Below, piece by piece: positions 11,218 to 23,291 of a DNA stretch of 64,000 nt (position 1 is the stretch's first letter; the number at the start of each line of letters is the position of its first letter). The position numbers and the translations under genes were made by a program. The notes under the pieces were generated by a model that was given only the letters and a program-made list of their open reading frames with translations, was not told where the DNA came from and ran no database searches. Origin of the DNA: Torreya grandis (taxonomy: Eukaryota > Streptophyta > Pinopsida > Cupressales > Taxaceae); contig JARHVA010002128.1 in NCBI GenBank assembly GCA_037957365.1, positions 2,551,001-2,615,000 of the forward strand. Reading direction: 5' to 3'.

Positions 11218-12662
11218 TGATGTGTGTCATTATTTCCTTCATTTAATCAACTCTTTGTTTATGTCATATTCAACCAAGGGTGTGTCTAAAGCTATATGCA
11301 ACAAGAAGAATCTTAGCGATTATATAATTGATTGTAGGTATTTGTATTTTTTTTGGTTTTGGGGGATATTTAATGTCTTAAGGAATTCTTGGTTAAAACC
11401 TTATTAGAATCAAACTATGAAAATCTTCTGGAAGTAAACACACATTACAGAAATGAATTACTAGAGATAAACACACTTTTGTAGAATGAAATAGATTACT
11501 GAAAATGAACAAACTTTATAGAATTAAACACACAATTTAGAATGCTTGGAAAATGATTGCAAAGAAATGAGAACTTAATCTATAACACCTACAGGGACAA
11601 ATATACAATAAATTTTAACTTAAGGAATTGAAAGCATTTATAAATTTAATATATCTACCTATTTGGTTTTGAAAATAAAATATAAATACCAACAAAAATG
11701 AAGATCCTGGTTCTTGGAGGAGTGGGTCCTTGTTCCACCTAGAAACAGGATTGAACAACTTAATTCTCTCTCAAAATAGAAATGGCTATTTTATTGATAA
11801 AATGTTCTGCATTACAAAAACATACTAGATCTATATAGATCAATCTATATCTATCTTTATTATTACCATTATTCCTATATTTTTCTAGGTCTGTATATAT
11901 ATTCTTCTTCTTGTGGTGCATTGATGGTTGTAACTATTTCATGGATACGATGGAACTGAATCATGCCTAGAATAGATGCTGAATTAAAATGTGGCTGGAT
12001 GTACAACTATGTGATAAGTGTTTTAGATCTGCAAGTATGGAAATCAGAAGTCTGCTCTTGATTAATATGATCATTGATTTGACATATCACCAACCATTTG
12101 GAATAGATCTTTATCAGTTATAAAACTTTAGAAGAGTTTTAAAACTAAAGGAAATCATTCCATGTCTAATCGTGAAAGTTTTGGAGCTTATATGTAGGAG
12201 TTCTAGAACTAATTCTAATAATTCTAGAACTAAATATAGATTTCTAAAACTAAGTCCAAAAGTTCTAGAACTAGTTTTGATAATTTTAGAACTAAATCCA
12301 AAAGTTTTGGAACTAAGTTTAAAAGTTCTAGAACTAAGTGACAGAACTTGTAATAGCATGGTGGAATTCTGGAACTAAGCTATATTGATTCTAATGATTC
12401 CAAAAACATGAAATCCACTTCATATTTATTCTTCAGCCTAATGATGGCCTATTTTATTACACAAATTAAATTTTCCAAAACACTTTGTTAGGAATTACAG
12501 AGCTTTTAAACGTTATAATCACAATCAACAAAAGATGGACAATTACATCTTAACTCATATCAAATCAAATAAAATTCATAAAATGTAGTCAAACTTAATA
12601 GAAAGAGAGAGTAAGATGAGGTCATTTATTTTACATTTAACAGGTATATCTTAGACTCATCA
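11218..12662 (-). repeat. Element A 3' LTR (left copy)
   Basis: 1445 bases matching 23314-24750 throughout, with conserved TG/CA-type ends. It contains eight units of a 21-bp repeat at 12174-12340. It is bordered inside by an AGGGGAAA purine tract on the - strand. Confidence 0.92.
12174..12340. repeat. 21-bp tandem array of TTCnnGAA palindromes in element A 3' LTR
   Basis: Eight units have palindrome cores at 12179, 12201, 12222, 12242, 12263, 12284, 12305 and 12326. Spacing is 20-22 bases, almost always 21. Four cores are exactly TTCTAGAA; the others differ by one to three bases. A further TTCTGGAA lies at 12367. The same array is in the other LTR. TTCnnGAA is the core of the eukaryotic heat-shock element. 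Confidence 0.85.
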
Positions 12663-12670
12663 TTTCCCCT
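12663..12670 (-). other. Polypurine tract of element A
   Basis: On the - strand AGGGGAAA lies directly before the 3' LTR start (TGATGAG). This is the expected site of plus-strand priming. Confidence 0.8.
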
Positions 12671-12778
12671 ATACTTACTTGTTTGTAAGTCTCTTTACAA
12701 ACTTTACTCTTCAAATTCAGGATTGTATATTTTTCATTCTATTTGATTGCATAGATCAAATGGCTACAGTTGAATATT

Positions 12779-15289
12779 CTAATGCTTTGATTTAGAGGTA
12801 CTATACCCTACTCTTGCTTCTACTTTTATCTTCCATTCCTCAAATTGAGTGAAATATTGAGGTTCTCTATTTTTCCAAGGAGATATGGGGGTGAGAAGTA
12901 GAGGTGGCCTTGTCCGTATTCCTATCCATATGTGTCTATGAGCTTCATTGATCCGAGGAATTATTGCGCATAAAGCTTTTGCCCTTTCTAGACTCTAGAT
13001 CAAATTTGAAGGGGGTATTACTTCCCTTATTTTCAATGCCATCGGAAGAAATTCCCATTTTTTCAAACATGCATCATAAATATTATCAAAATTTTCCTTT
13101 TCATAAGAGGTGAAGGCATTAATGCTTTTCTATAAATTGGCAAGATAAGGTTCCTTGAACCTTCTATCAAATTAATGGGATCTAAAATGTGCAGTAAAGG
13201 TGGATGGGTTACCATAATGAATTCTCATATATAGACTAGATGAAATAGCTTTTAACAGATACTCCAACTCCCTCTCTTTCCATGTAATCTGATTTTGAAG
13301 AACATAAACAAATGCATTAAGTTGGCTTTCCCCTACATACAAATTATTCATAAAACTTGAATTCTTTTCCAGCATGAAATTATAGAGGTAAAATTCATAG
13401 AGAAGATTTTTTTGTTCTACATTGGCTAAGGAATAGGCTACCAAGAAATCAACTTCATCTTTTATTTCATGTGGAAGGCCACATGCTATCCTTGACAACT
13501 GCCAATGAATGAATTGTTCCTCTAAAAACATACTATATGCAGGAGAAGGTCTTATACATGCAAGTAGTTTCTCACTCATCATGCAAACCATTTGTATTTT
13601 CATAAGATATTTATATTTATCTTTTTCTTCCTTGTAAAATTTTTCTTCCCATTCCTTCCTTGCTTTCTTTTCTTCCTCCATTTTGATTTTCAAGTCCTTA
13701 TTAGATGTCTTGACTACATTGAGTTCTATGCACGTATCATCCCATAACTGCTTGAGTGGTAGATAAGTCAATTCAATCTATGCAGAGACTATTGATACAA
13801 TAGTCTATCTCATAGAAATTTTACATTCTTCCTCTTTCTCCATCAGCTGCCTTTTAATCTCTACTAATTCCCTAGTCTTGGCTGTGAACTAGTTTTCTAA
13901 TTCTTTAACGAGAATTTCTCTCTGTTCTAATTTGAGATTGAGGAAATCCAATTCCTCATCCTTTTCTTTGATGATGAGCTCTACTCTAGATAAAAATAGA
14001 CCCTGTTTAACCTACTGATTTTTCTTTTTCTAAAATTTCTTACAGAATTAAGCATTCTTCTTCCACCATAGGGGATTTCCCCTTCCTTTTCCAAGATGCT
14101 TGTTCATCTTCTTCATGTGATGGTGCTACTGACTCACCCATTTCTTGGAAAATTTTCTCCTCAAATCTTTCATCTTTTTTTGTTTGGCTTGGTCCAGGAG
14201 GAGTCATGGCTATGCAGCCCAAAATATCAATAGCTTCAATTTTTAGCCCTTCTTATTCTTCCATCTTCTCTAGAATTCTTTAGACCTTTTATGGCTTCTC
14301 CTTCTTTGAGGAGCCTCAAAATTTGTAGAAATGGGTCTCCTCTTAGATCTTCTTCTAATTTTCACCTCTTTCTTAGGCCTAGGTGAACCGTCACTGTCAG
14401 AGATAGGTATTAGTTCTCTTGTATCTTCTACAGAAGAAGGAATTTCTTGAGAAGGCATAATAGGGTCTGTAGTTTTATCTCTTCTTCTAGATATTCTTCT
14501 TTTTGGTATTTCCTACCCTCCGAGTTCTTTATTTTCCTTAGTAGTGGTATTAGTTTCCAAATGAATTGAAAGGGTAGGAGGAGTTTCTATTACTCTTCTG
14601 AAAATACCAGGGTTTTGCCTAAACTTGCCAAGAAATTTTTCCCACATTTCTTCCCCATTTTTCTTTGAATGAAAATGGTGTTGGCATACTAAATACACTA
14701 ACCCATGATGTCTAATTGTTCCTACACCCCAAGAATACCTCCAGACCATTGTATAGATGGAGTCAAAAAGAAACCTTGGAAGGTTTACTATATATTCTAG
14801 TTTTTTGGCTCCATATCTAAGGTATATAGGGATTTTCAAGACTTCTCTTCCTACTGACCCAAATTACCCATCACAGGTTAAATACTTAACTATCCAAAAT
14901 GCTACTCTATCAAAGGTTCTATGCAAGCTATCCCTTTTGACTCCTTTGATGATTTTATTTGTGTTGTAAATATATTGGGGTTTGACTTCCCCCTCTTTTA
15001 GCAAGGTTTCAACCAGGTCTTTTAATTTCCCTTTGACAGGGTTTGGCATATGCACCATTGGTACTCCAGATATCTTACTTATTACATTAAAAAAAGGAAT
15101 GAAAACCTTCCTAATCTTTGTCCTTATTTTCTCTAAATTAATAAAAAAATCTCTTACCAATTCATCATTATATTTAGGGAATTTCTTCAAAAACTCTTGT
15201 CATCCTGTCTGTTGAAAGATACTTGCCATTTCTTCATTTGTAAGGAGTTGGGTATCATTATCTAGTTCTTGCTTCTTTTTAATCCCCAT
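12779..15289 (-). pseudogene. Element A extra ORF in the env position (decayed)
   Basis: ATG at 15289 (MGIKKKQELDND) opens a frame that ends at a TAG at 12779-12781, 837 codons, with about ten in-frame stops and a possible double frame change near 14040-14260. The N-terminal domain (15289-14513) contains FPKYNDELVRDFFINLE and a Trp/Tyr/His-rich segment. It reminds me of the putative plant transposon protein domain (PF20167), which is often linked to Athila; this was not searched. A basic linker with KKEVKIRRRSKRRP (about 14290-14370) looks like a nuclear localisation signal. A charged coiled coil follows at about 13990-13560. No signal peptide or membrane segment is visible, so env-like here means position only. 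Confidence 0.65.
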
Positions 15290-15312
15290 GATTAATTCTT
15301 CACTTAATCTTA

Positions 15313-15425
15313 CGTAGATTAGTTGAAGAACTCTTATCTTAGCAGCAGAATTGATGACTTTGGTTGCAAAATTGGTAAATTCAGTTGTAGAACTACTATA
15401 CTTAGCTACGGAACTAAAGAATTTA
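15313..15425. repeat. 21-bp-period array upstream of element A extra ORF
   Basis: Five units of 20-21 bases are visible on the + strand, aligned on GAAYTNNTNNNTTAG-like phrases, for example GTTGTAGAACTACTATAC followed by CTACGGAACTAAAG. The GGAACTAA phrase is the one seen in the LTR array. The array lies just upstream (- strand sense) of the extra ORF start at 15289. Confidence 0.6.
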
Positions 15426-15429
15426 ATTC

Positions 15430-15949
15430 ACTGTATCTCTCTTGAAGTTTTTATGTATCTAGTTTTTACTTTGTTGATTCAATAATAATAATGACTCTTT
15501 ATAACTATGCTGCTAATTTATTCCATCAATATCCTTTTCATGATTTCTCACTTTTAATCATGATGTATAATAGATGACTCATCATACTAATATTTTAAAT
15601 CAAGTCTAATCACACATGAAAACTTTCAATCTAATATTTAACAAGTTAAAAACATAATTACCATATTTAATGATGTAATACCTCCATCATGATGACTCAT
15701 CATTCCTAAAAAAATGAAACAAAAAGGAAAACAATTAGAATTCTAAAGAAGTTTTTATTTTGAATTAGCCATTTATTTGAGAAGATCAGCCGCCATCACT
15801 AGTTTTCAATTGATCTTTGAGAGATTTTTTTTATTTTTATTTTTTTAGGGAAGAGAATGCCATTTACTAGTTTTCATTATCTTCCCTTTATTCTGGATCT
15901 ATTTATCTGATTATTTGATCATTTTGGAAATACTGGGTTCTTCCATATG
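15430..15949. other. Spacer between integrase and extra ORF of element A
   Basis: AT-rich sequence with no maintained frame. Short TGATGACTCATCA-like phrases recur at about 15565-15580 and 15690-15705. No other feature seen. Confidence 0.4.
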
Positions 15950-17290
15950 ATCAAATTCTTTGTTTGCTTCAACCTACTTCAAAAATTCATCCTTAGTAGC
16001 AGGCTTCCTATAGAGTTTTAGCCTATGTCTATTGACCAAGAGTATTCTTATACTACCATTAATGGGAAGTAACTGGATAGAACCATTGTCAAATATCTTC
16101 TCAATCTAATAAGGTCCCAACCATCTAGTTCTCAATTTGCCTTTAAATTGTTGGTACATAGAATTAAATAGCAATGCCTAGTCTCCTACTTTGAATTGTG
16201 TTTCCTTGATATGTGAATCATGCCATTGCTTCCTTTGATCTTGGATTATCTTCTTCTGGTGAAGTGATTCTATTCTCAATTCATCTAACTCATTGAGTTG
16301 AAGGATTCTCTCCTTTTGAGCTACATCTAATTCAATTCCCACCTTAGCTACTGTCCTCAATGTCTGTAGTTCAAACTCAATAGGCAACAAGGGCTTTTTC
16401 CCATAGACTGACTCATATGGTGAAAACCCTGTTGTGGTTTTCCAAGTTGTATTGTAAGCCTAGATAGCTTCAGGTAGTCTCTTTACCCAATCTCTTTTTC
16501 CGGCTTCAACTATTTTAGTGAGGATGTTTTCTAATTATCTAGTTGTTACTTCAACTTGTCCATTTGCTTGTGGGTGATAGGGAGATGACTTCCTATCATT
16601 GATATGATAATATATTGTGAAAGCATGGATCATATTGGACATAAATTGTGGTCCTTGGTCTGAAACTAAGCTTCTTAGTGCTCCAAACTTTACCATAATT
16701 CTGTGCCAAAGGAAATTAGCAACAGCATCTTTAGTGGCATTTTTTAAACCTTGCACTTCTACCCACTTTGTCACATAATCAGTACACATAGAAATGTGCT
16801 CTTTTCCCTATGAAGGAGGATTAAAGGATCCAAAAAAAATTAATCCCTATCTCTCAAATGGTTCAATCACTACTTGAGGTTACAGAGGCATTTCATTGGT
16901 AAAGGTTGGTTATCCCATCCTTTGACAAGGATCACACTGCTTGATATATCTCTTCACATCTTTGCACAGAGATGGTCAATAGTAACTAGTGCCAAGTATC
17001 TTGTGAGCTATTTTTTTCACTACATAATGTCCTCCACTTGGTTCATCATGACATTCCTAGAGGATTTCAAATATTTCATCTTCTCTTACACACCTACATA
17101 TAACCAAATCAGGACCACATTTAAATAGCATTCCATTTAACCATTTAAACTTTGCACTAGTTTTGATTAGCTTCTTTATTTATTTTTTAGTGAAAGAAGG
17201 AGGAAACTTCCCTATTATAAGATAATTTACCATGTTAGTAAACCATAGTGTATCAGCAGAAATAATAAACAATTATTCATCTGAAAAGTT
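15950..17290 (-). pseudogene. Element A integrase (decayed)
   Basis: On the - strand the catalytic core reads CTDYVTKWVEVQ (first Asp), VSDQGPQF (second Asp) and HPQANGQVEVTT (Glu), so the DDE triad residues are present. TTGFSPYESVYGKKP follows, then WHDSHIKETQFKVGD and the C-terminal GKLRTRWLGPY-like tail with VNRHRLKLY near 16020. The N-terminal zinc-binding part is damaged. TAG and TAA stops interrupt the frame. The enzyme would insert element cDNA into the genome. Confidence 0.8.
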
Positions 17291-17299
17291 GTCCTTGAC

Positions 17300-17880
17300 T
17301 AGATCCTACTCCCTTGTAGTGGTCAGTCTTGACAAGAAATCAACTACTACATTAGATTTACCTGGATTGTCCACAATGGTAATATCAAATTCTTGTATAA
17401 GTAATAACCATCTAATTATTCTACCTGTAACCACTGGTTTGTTCATTAAATATTTAATTTCTGAGTGATTTGTATGTATTAATATTTTGTACCCTATAAT
17501 GTAATGTCTAAATTTATTAATTGCATAGATCACAGCCAATTTTTTTTCAGTGGTAGTGTAATTTATTTTAGTGGGAGTAATATTTTTATGAAGATAGTAA
17601 ATAGCATACATTTTTCCTTCTTCATCTTTCTATCCCAAAACTGCACCAATTGAGTTATTTGAGGCATCAGTTTGGATGTGAAAAAGTTTTTCCCAATTAG
17701 GTCCTCTCAATATTGGGGAAATTACTAATTTCTCTTTAATTTCTTCAAAAGCATGTTGACACTTTTCATCCCAAATAAATTCATAGTCCTTGGTAAGCAA
17801 CTTAAACATGGGGGCAACATTTTTACTAAAATCCTTGATAAAGTGCCTATAGTATCCAACATGCCCTAAAAATGACTTGA
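17300..17880 (-). pseudogene. Element A RNase H (decayed)
   Basis: Follows RT directly on the - strand. NYTTTEKKLAVIYAINKFRH and ILIHTNHSEIKYLM are the standard Gypsy RNase H motifs (Glu of TEKEL type; TDH-like motif changed to TNH). VDNPGKSNVVVDFLSRL is the terminal motif, with ADxLSR changed to VDFLSR. Only this RNase H is present; no second copy lies before RT, unlike elements B, C and D. Confidence 0.8.
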
Positions 17881-17883
17881 TAT

Positions 17884-18850
17884 CTATGGGGGTTTGAGGA
17901 ATAGGAAAGTCTGAAAATTTCTTGATTTTGTTTTGGTCAATCTAAATTCCTCTTTTTGAAATATGGTGCCTAATACAATCCCTTCATCAACCATCATCAA
18001 AAATTTCTCATGACTAAGAGACAAGTGATGTTGTTCACATCTTGTTAATACTCTGTCCAAATTTTTCAAGGCATCATCAAATGTATCTCCATGCACAATA
18101 AAGTCATCCATGTATACCTCTACAAATTCATTTTTTAGGTCTACAAAAATTGCTAATACATCTCTTTGAAAGGTTTCTAGAGCATTGCATAGTCCAAATG
18201 GTAATATCCAGTAAGCAAAGGTACCCCATGGATAAGTAAATATAGTTTTGTCCTGATCCTCAGTAGCAATTCTAATTTGATTGTATCCACTAAAGCCATC
18301 CAAGAAGGAAAAGTATTGTTTACCTAAAAATTTGTCTAAGACTTGATCTATGAATGGTAAGGGAAAGTAATCTCTCATGGTAGCTTTGTTCAGTTCCCTA
18401 TAGTCAACACAAATTATCCATTTTCCATTATTTTTAGGGACAATTACAAGAAACACCCACTAGCTATCTGAGATGGGGTAGATAAAGCCTACTTGTAATA
18501 GTTTTTCAATTTCTTGTTTGACTATGTCCCTTAAGGCTAGATTAATCCTTATCTAAGGTTGCCTAACTAGTCTAATGTTTTTAGTATAAATGTGATGGGT
18601 GTAGATACTTAGATGAACTCCCTTCATGTTTCTATAGTCCCAAGCAAAATATTTAGTATGATCCTTTAGAACATCAAACAGTTTGGCTTCTTCATCATTC
18701 TCTAACCAGCTATTAATATTCAAAATTTTACCTGGTTGAATCTCAACATTTTTGGTTCTAGTATATGATGAACTAATTTTTTGAAAGGGTTCCATTAAGG
18801 TGTTTAGTGGACATTCATGTGGTAACAACATATGATATGTAGCAACATCT
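17884..18850 (-). pseudogene. Element A reverse transcriptase (decayed)
   Basis: Motifs in order on the - strand are WIICVDYRELNKAT, FSFLDGFSGYNQI, DKTIFTYPWGTFAYWILPFGLCNA and VEVYMDDFIVHG. The YMDD active site is at 18103-18114. At least 190 codons are continuously open from 18456 down to 17884, but stops lie on either side. The part before RT ends at the inserted solo LTR (19004). Confidence 0.88.
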
Positions 18851-18998
18851 CTAAAAGTTCCTTGAGATAGAATGTTGGATAAAGGATAGTAGGAAGAGTT
18901 ATGATACTTATCTTGTCATAGGTCGAACTCCTCAGTACTACTATTTTCTAGAAATTATTCATTATCTCTTGATATCTATAAAGATAAAGCTACAAATC

Positions 18999-19003
18999 CT
19001 TCT
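18999..19003. repeat. Left target duplication of solo LTR (CCTTC)
   Basis: CCTTC directly before the LTR start is repeated exactly at 20402-20406. Confidence 0.85.
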
Positions 19004-20401
19004 ATAGACACCAAAATCATGTCTACTCCTTGGTCGACTCCCCCCTTGGTCCCCTTGGTCCACTTCTAACACATTCCTAACCCACACACATATTAATTTA
19101 AAAATAATAACTTATTTTAAATTAATAACACCCCCTAGCCACATCTCCCATGACACCTCACCCCTCCTAGGATACCTCTCCTTGGATTCCTCCCTCACCC
19201 CATGCCAAATCTTAATTGCTTAAACCCCATTTCATCCCTCCCACTAGCCTCTTGCGCTCATTTAATCTGCCTTCGACCAATTTCCAATGACAATTAGACC
19301 TGGAAGTTACAAGAATGGGTAAAAGGCTAAAAATAGCCTCTTTTCCCATTCTTCAGCTACCGATGTTAGTCATTATTCAATCGACATCAACGGTTTTGCC
19401 AACGTCGGTTCCTTTAAGACTCTATTTCAGCTTCTATTGCTCCCCCTCGTGAACGTGAATTCTCCTGCTCCAAGCTCCAAGCTCTCTCACTTCTCAACTT
19501 ATTGCAGGTATCAATGTCTCAATAGCACTTTCCAGGCTCAGGGATTCTACACCAGCCATCCACACTGGATTGAAGGTTACACGACATCTCCTACATCAGC
19601 CACAATGGAAACAGGCCTCCTGCACTTTTGCCTCTCCACTTATAGCTAAGTATTTCTACTAGTTTTTATTTCATTGTCTTTTTAATACATTAGCAATCAG
19701 CCCACTGCCCATTTCCAAGCATTCTTGACACAACCCAATCTACTCTTCCCAAAGATGCTAAAGAGCCTTCTCTCACCTTTATCTCTCTTTTACCCCTTTC
19801 CTCCATCTGATCCCTCTTTTAGGGCACACTCTCTATCCTGCAAACCCAACACAAATCACTAAAACTCCCACAGACACCCCAAACCATTCTATTGACCACA
19901 GACATACTTGAAACTCGTCCAAAGCCCCATTGCCTCGACTGACGCTGGCCTCCAGGCTCATTGCCCCTATCGACGTCGGTAGGAATAACCAACGTTAGCA
20001 ACCTTAAACAACTGATGATGATAGACTAACTGGCATCGGTGACTATGGAAGATAGATTGTAAGGAATTAGGTATGCATTATCTAGTTTCCTCTTTGCTAG
20101 TCATTTGTCATTTCTTTATTTTTGACAATTTTACTTATTAATAGTGGACTATCATCCCATAAGGAAGTCTTTACACTTCTGGGACCGAGCTTTTGCTTGG
20201 CAGTCCACCTTATCTCTATCTAACAATCTTTGTGTTTGAGCCTCTTTCTTCTATAGGTGTCATCTTCCACAGCCAAAGAGGAGTCCCTACAATGTCTGGA
20301 TAACAGTGCGCAGACCTCATCTCGGTATCATCTAACCCCTGACCATTATCTTAGTTTCTTTCATCTATTAAAAGTAGAAAAGCAAAAACTTGTTAGAAAC
20401 A
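19004..20401 (+). mobile_element. Solo LTR inserted in element A pol
   Basis: 1398 bases, more GC-rich than the surroundings, starting TATAGACACCAAAAT (TGTAGACACC with one G-to-A change) and ending GTTAGAAACA, flanked by CCTTC on both sides. It has no internal coding region. A TATTAATAGTGGACT phrase at 20136-20150 corresponds to TATAAATAGTGGACT in the related LTR at 54048-55467, marking the probable promoter and transcription start. Repeated CGACATC/GACGTCGGT phrases also occur in both. It arose by insertion and then LTR-LTR recombination. It is younger than element A. Confidence 0.85.
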
Positions 20402-20406
20402 CCTTC
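20402..20406. repeat. Right target duplication of solo LTR (CCTTC)
   Basis: Exact copy of 18999-19003, directly after the terminal ACA of the LTR. Confidence 0.85.
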
Positions 20407-20477
20407 CTCTCCCTAAGAGAAATCTCATTCATCTAGAGCGAAATTATCTTCATTTGTAGGGAATTGTTATTGGTGTG

Positions 20478-20565
20478 GTTCTGGATCTAATTGTGATGGT
20501 TCTGAAATAGATTCTGTAGGTTCCAAAACTAATCCTGTAAGTTCCAAAACTAATCTCAACTGCTC
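20478..20565. repeat. 21-bp-period array between protease and RT of element A
   Basis: Four exact 21-base units begin GGTTCTGGATCTAAT, GGTTCTGAAATAGAT, GGTTCCAAAACTAAT and AGTTCCAAAACTAAT. The unit matches the LTR array. Read on the - strand in the pol frame it gives heptads of the LVLELTG type, so here it may have been part of the polyprotein. Confidence 0.75.
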
Positions 20566-20639
20566 CAATGACAATTAGTGTACATTCAATAAAGGATTAA
20601 CCATATCTTCTATTTTCCATACATGATCCTACAATGTTA

Positions 20640-21300
20640 TCATAGCCAAAGAAGATAGATTTTGCTCATTAATATCATGATTATCAACCCATAATTTCTC
20701 TTGATTAACAATAAAAGGTTGTGTAGAGGGATATAATGAAATTTTCTTAGAATTCTTGCCATTTGAAATAGTCATATCACCTAACCTGCAATCAATTAAG
20801 GCAACAACTGTAGCTAACCATGTTCTGCCAAAAATAATGGGATAACTAAGTCTTTTACCTTTTGGCTACAATATAAGGAAGTCAACTAGATATTCCCATG
20901 ACTCCAATAATACTGCCACATCTTCAATAACTCCTTTTGGTTTTGCTACAGACTAATCTTCCATATTTAATATGGTGTTAGTAGGTTGTATGCCTATTAA
21001 TGGTAATGTTTTCAAAGTGTCCATTGTCATTACATTGATAGCTTCTCCCAAATCAATCAAAATGTTATGTATATATTTATTCCCTATAGAGACAAAAATA
21101 AAAGGGATTCTAGGATCTCCATTTTTGGGAAGTAGGAGTTTTCCTACTAATAAATTAGCAAGTTTCCCATATACCTTAATAGTCCTAGGGTACTGCTTCT
21201 TTCTTCCAGGTTTTGTAAAACATAACAGTTTGATTAACTTGTTTAACTCTAGAATATCCTTGACTAATTATAACAATGGTATTTCAATATTCTTAGTTCC
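20640..21300 (-). pseudogene. Element A aspartic protease (decayed)
   Basis: On the - strand ILIDLGEAINVM near 21029-21060 is the Athila-type active site (usually DLGASINLM), and FGRTWLATVVALIDCRLGDMTI near 20740-20830 is the usual downstream ILGRPFLAT-like block. Frames are broken by stops. Confidence 0.7.
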
Positions 21301-23198
21301 TGCGCCAATTCAAATTCCTTAATTTCTATGGCTTCTTTAAATCTTTCTAGAAATGGAATCTCAATAGAGTTTCTTTCTGGTTCCTTATCTTTTTCATCTT
21401 CCTTAAGTGTAACCAGACTAGGGGTTTCAGCTTCTTCTGTCATCTTAGTGATTATAACAAGTGGACTGATAACTATTTTGCCATATCTAGTGTGAATTTC
21501 TTTACAATCCATCACATTTATATCAACTAATTTATTTGGTTCTATTTAATATATAAGAGTTGTTTATTTGTTTCTTGGGTTTGCTACTGGTTGTGTTGGC
21601 ATTTGTGTTTAGACTACATTTTTAGCATGTGGGATTTCTACTGGAGAACCCATTGTGCCTTATTGGTTTTGATTTGGATATGTTTTCCCTTACACATAAT
21701 TACTAGGGCCCCATCTATGTTGTGACCAAGCACAAGGATTTCATTGACCAGCCCAAGGTTGTTGATGTCCCTGAGTATACCAAGATTGACTTACCCAATC
21801 CTGAGGATGTCATGTTGGTTGAGGGGCCCAAGGTGGCTATCCCCAGCTTTATAGTACTATTTGAGCTACCCATGGCATCATCCAAGTATTAGGATCCGGT
21901 CTTGGCATAAACTACCCTTGGCTAGGTTGTCTCTGAACAAAATTTAATTCTTTTATGGTGGATGATATACTAGTTTGTTTGAGTTGATTTTTTATGAGTG
22001 GAAGAAGAGAACAAGAATGAGTATCATGTTATTTAGATTCACAGATAAGACATACTTTTTTTTTATCCAAAGGGCATTCCCTTATAGCATACTTATTCTT
22101 GTATCTAGGAAAATACATGGCTAATGGTTCAATTTTAGCATTTGCTTTAGCTTGCAATCCATCAATGGTAGAGGTTAATTAAACTAATATGTCTATTTTA
22201 AATTTTTCCAATTCATCCATCAGTTTGTTCATATCTAGATTCAAAATTTTAACCATTTTTCCCTTTCTAGGTCCACCCCTTGTCCTTGAATAGCTTCTAC
22301 AAATTTCTATGATTTTTTTCATTCTTAATTGAGCAATGTTTCCACCGCCAATTAAATCAAAGGTTTCCCTAGATTCATCATTCAGACCTTTGAGAAAGAT
22401 AGTTTTACTTAACTCTTCTTGAAGTAAAAATCCACATCTTTTACTCACAAAGAGTAATCTGTCCAAATAATCTTCCATATTTTCATCCTCTTCCTGTTTG
22501 ATTTTGAAAATTTTTTCCTTTTGATTTCTTCCTCTACATTAATCTTGATATTTGTCTAGGAAGACAGTTTCCATTTGTTCCCAATTGGTAATAGAATTAG
22601 ATGTTAATCCCATAAACCACCTCATTACTGCATCCTTTATGTTAGATGGAAACAACTTGAGTTTTTGATTATCTGACTTGTAATCATAAGTCTGACATAG
22701 TACTTTAAACTCAAACAAAAAGTGGTTAGGATCCTCAGATGACATTCCTCTAAATGTGGGAAAGTGTACAGGTGAAATATTATTCATAGTGGTTTCATCA
22801 TCCTCCAACTAAATGGGATAGGTAAAGGTTCTCTCAGGTTCTCTTCTAGCTTCTCGTGCCATTTCTCTAGTACTTTATATTCCCTTCTCCTAGTCAATGT
22901 GGTATGCGATCTGCTTTGGGGATGGTGAAAAGTCATGAGTAGGAGGTTGACTACTCAATTGAGAATCAAAACTTTCCCTCAATAGATCTTGAGAAATAAT
23001 CCTCCTCCCTAAAGTTTTACTTGCTTCTGGTGACTGATCCAAAAATTCCAAGGATGGCAACTCTGCTTCTTGTCTTGTAGGAGATAATGGTGCCTCCAAT
23101 TCTTGGTCATCTTCCTTATTTAAACTAGAGGATGATGGAAATTATTGTTCAGATATTTTTGGGAGAAATCTACCCTTGGAGTCTCTTGGTCTACTCAT
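21301..23198 (-). pseudogene. Element A gag (decayed)
   Basis: ATG at 23198 begins MSRPRDSKGRFLPKIS, the usual kind of Athila gag start, about 95 bases inside the primer-binding site. The gag domain follows at about 22810-22180: FPTFRGMSSEDPNHFLFEF, then VMRWFMGLTSNSITNWEQM, then FLKGLNDESRETFD. A CCHC knuckle C-L-I-C-E-S-K-stop-H-D-T-H-S-C lies near 22030-22080, itself hit by a TAA. A Gln/Pro/Trp-rich tail follows, heavily cut by stops at CAG- and TGG-derived sites. Confidence 0.8.
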
Positions 23199-23291
23199 AA
23201 ATTTTGTGATAACTTAGGGAATATTTCTTCAATTACTAAATGTATGATTGTTGCTCTTGTTGACACCTAATTAGAAATTTCCAACTAGTGG

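Noticed and set aside
19437..19649. 70-codon open frame with Ser/His-rich text in the GC-richer 19-20 kb stretch
   Set aside because: The stretch is a solo LTR with defined ends and target duplications. The frame has no homologue-like motif.
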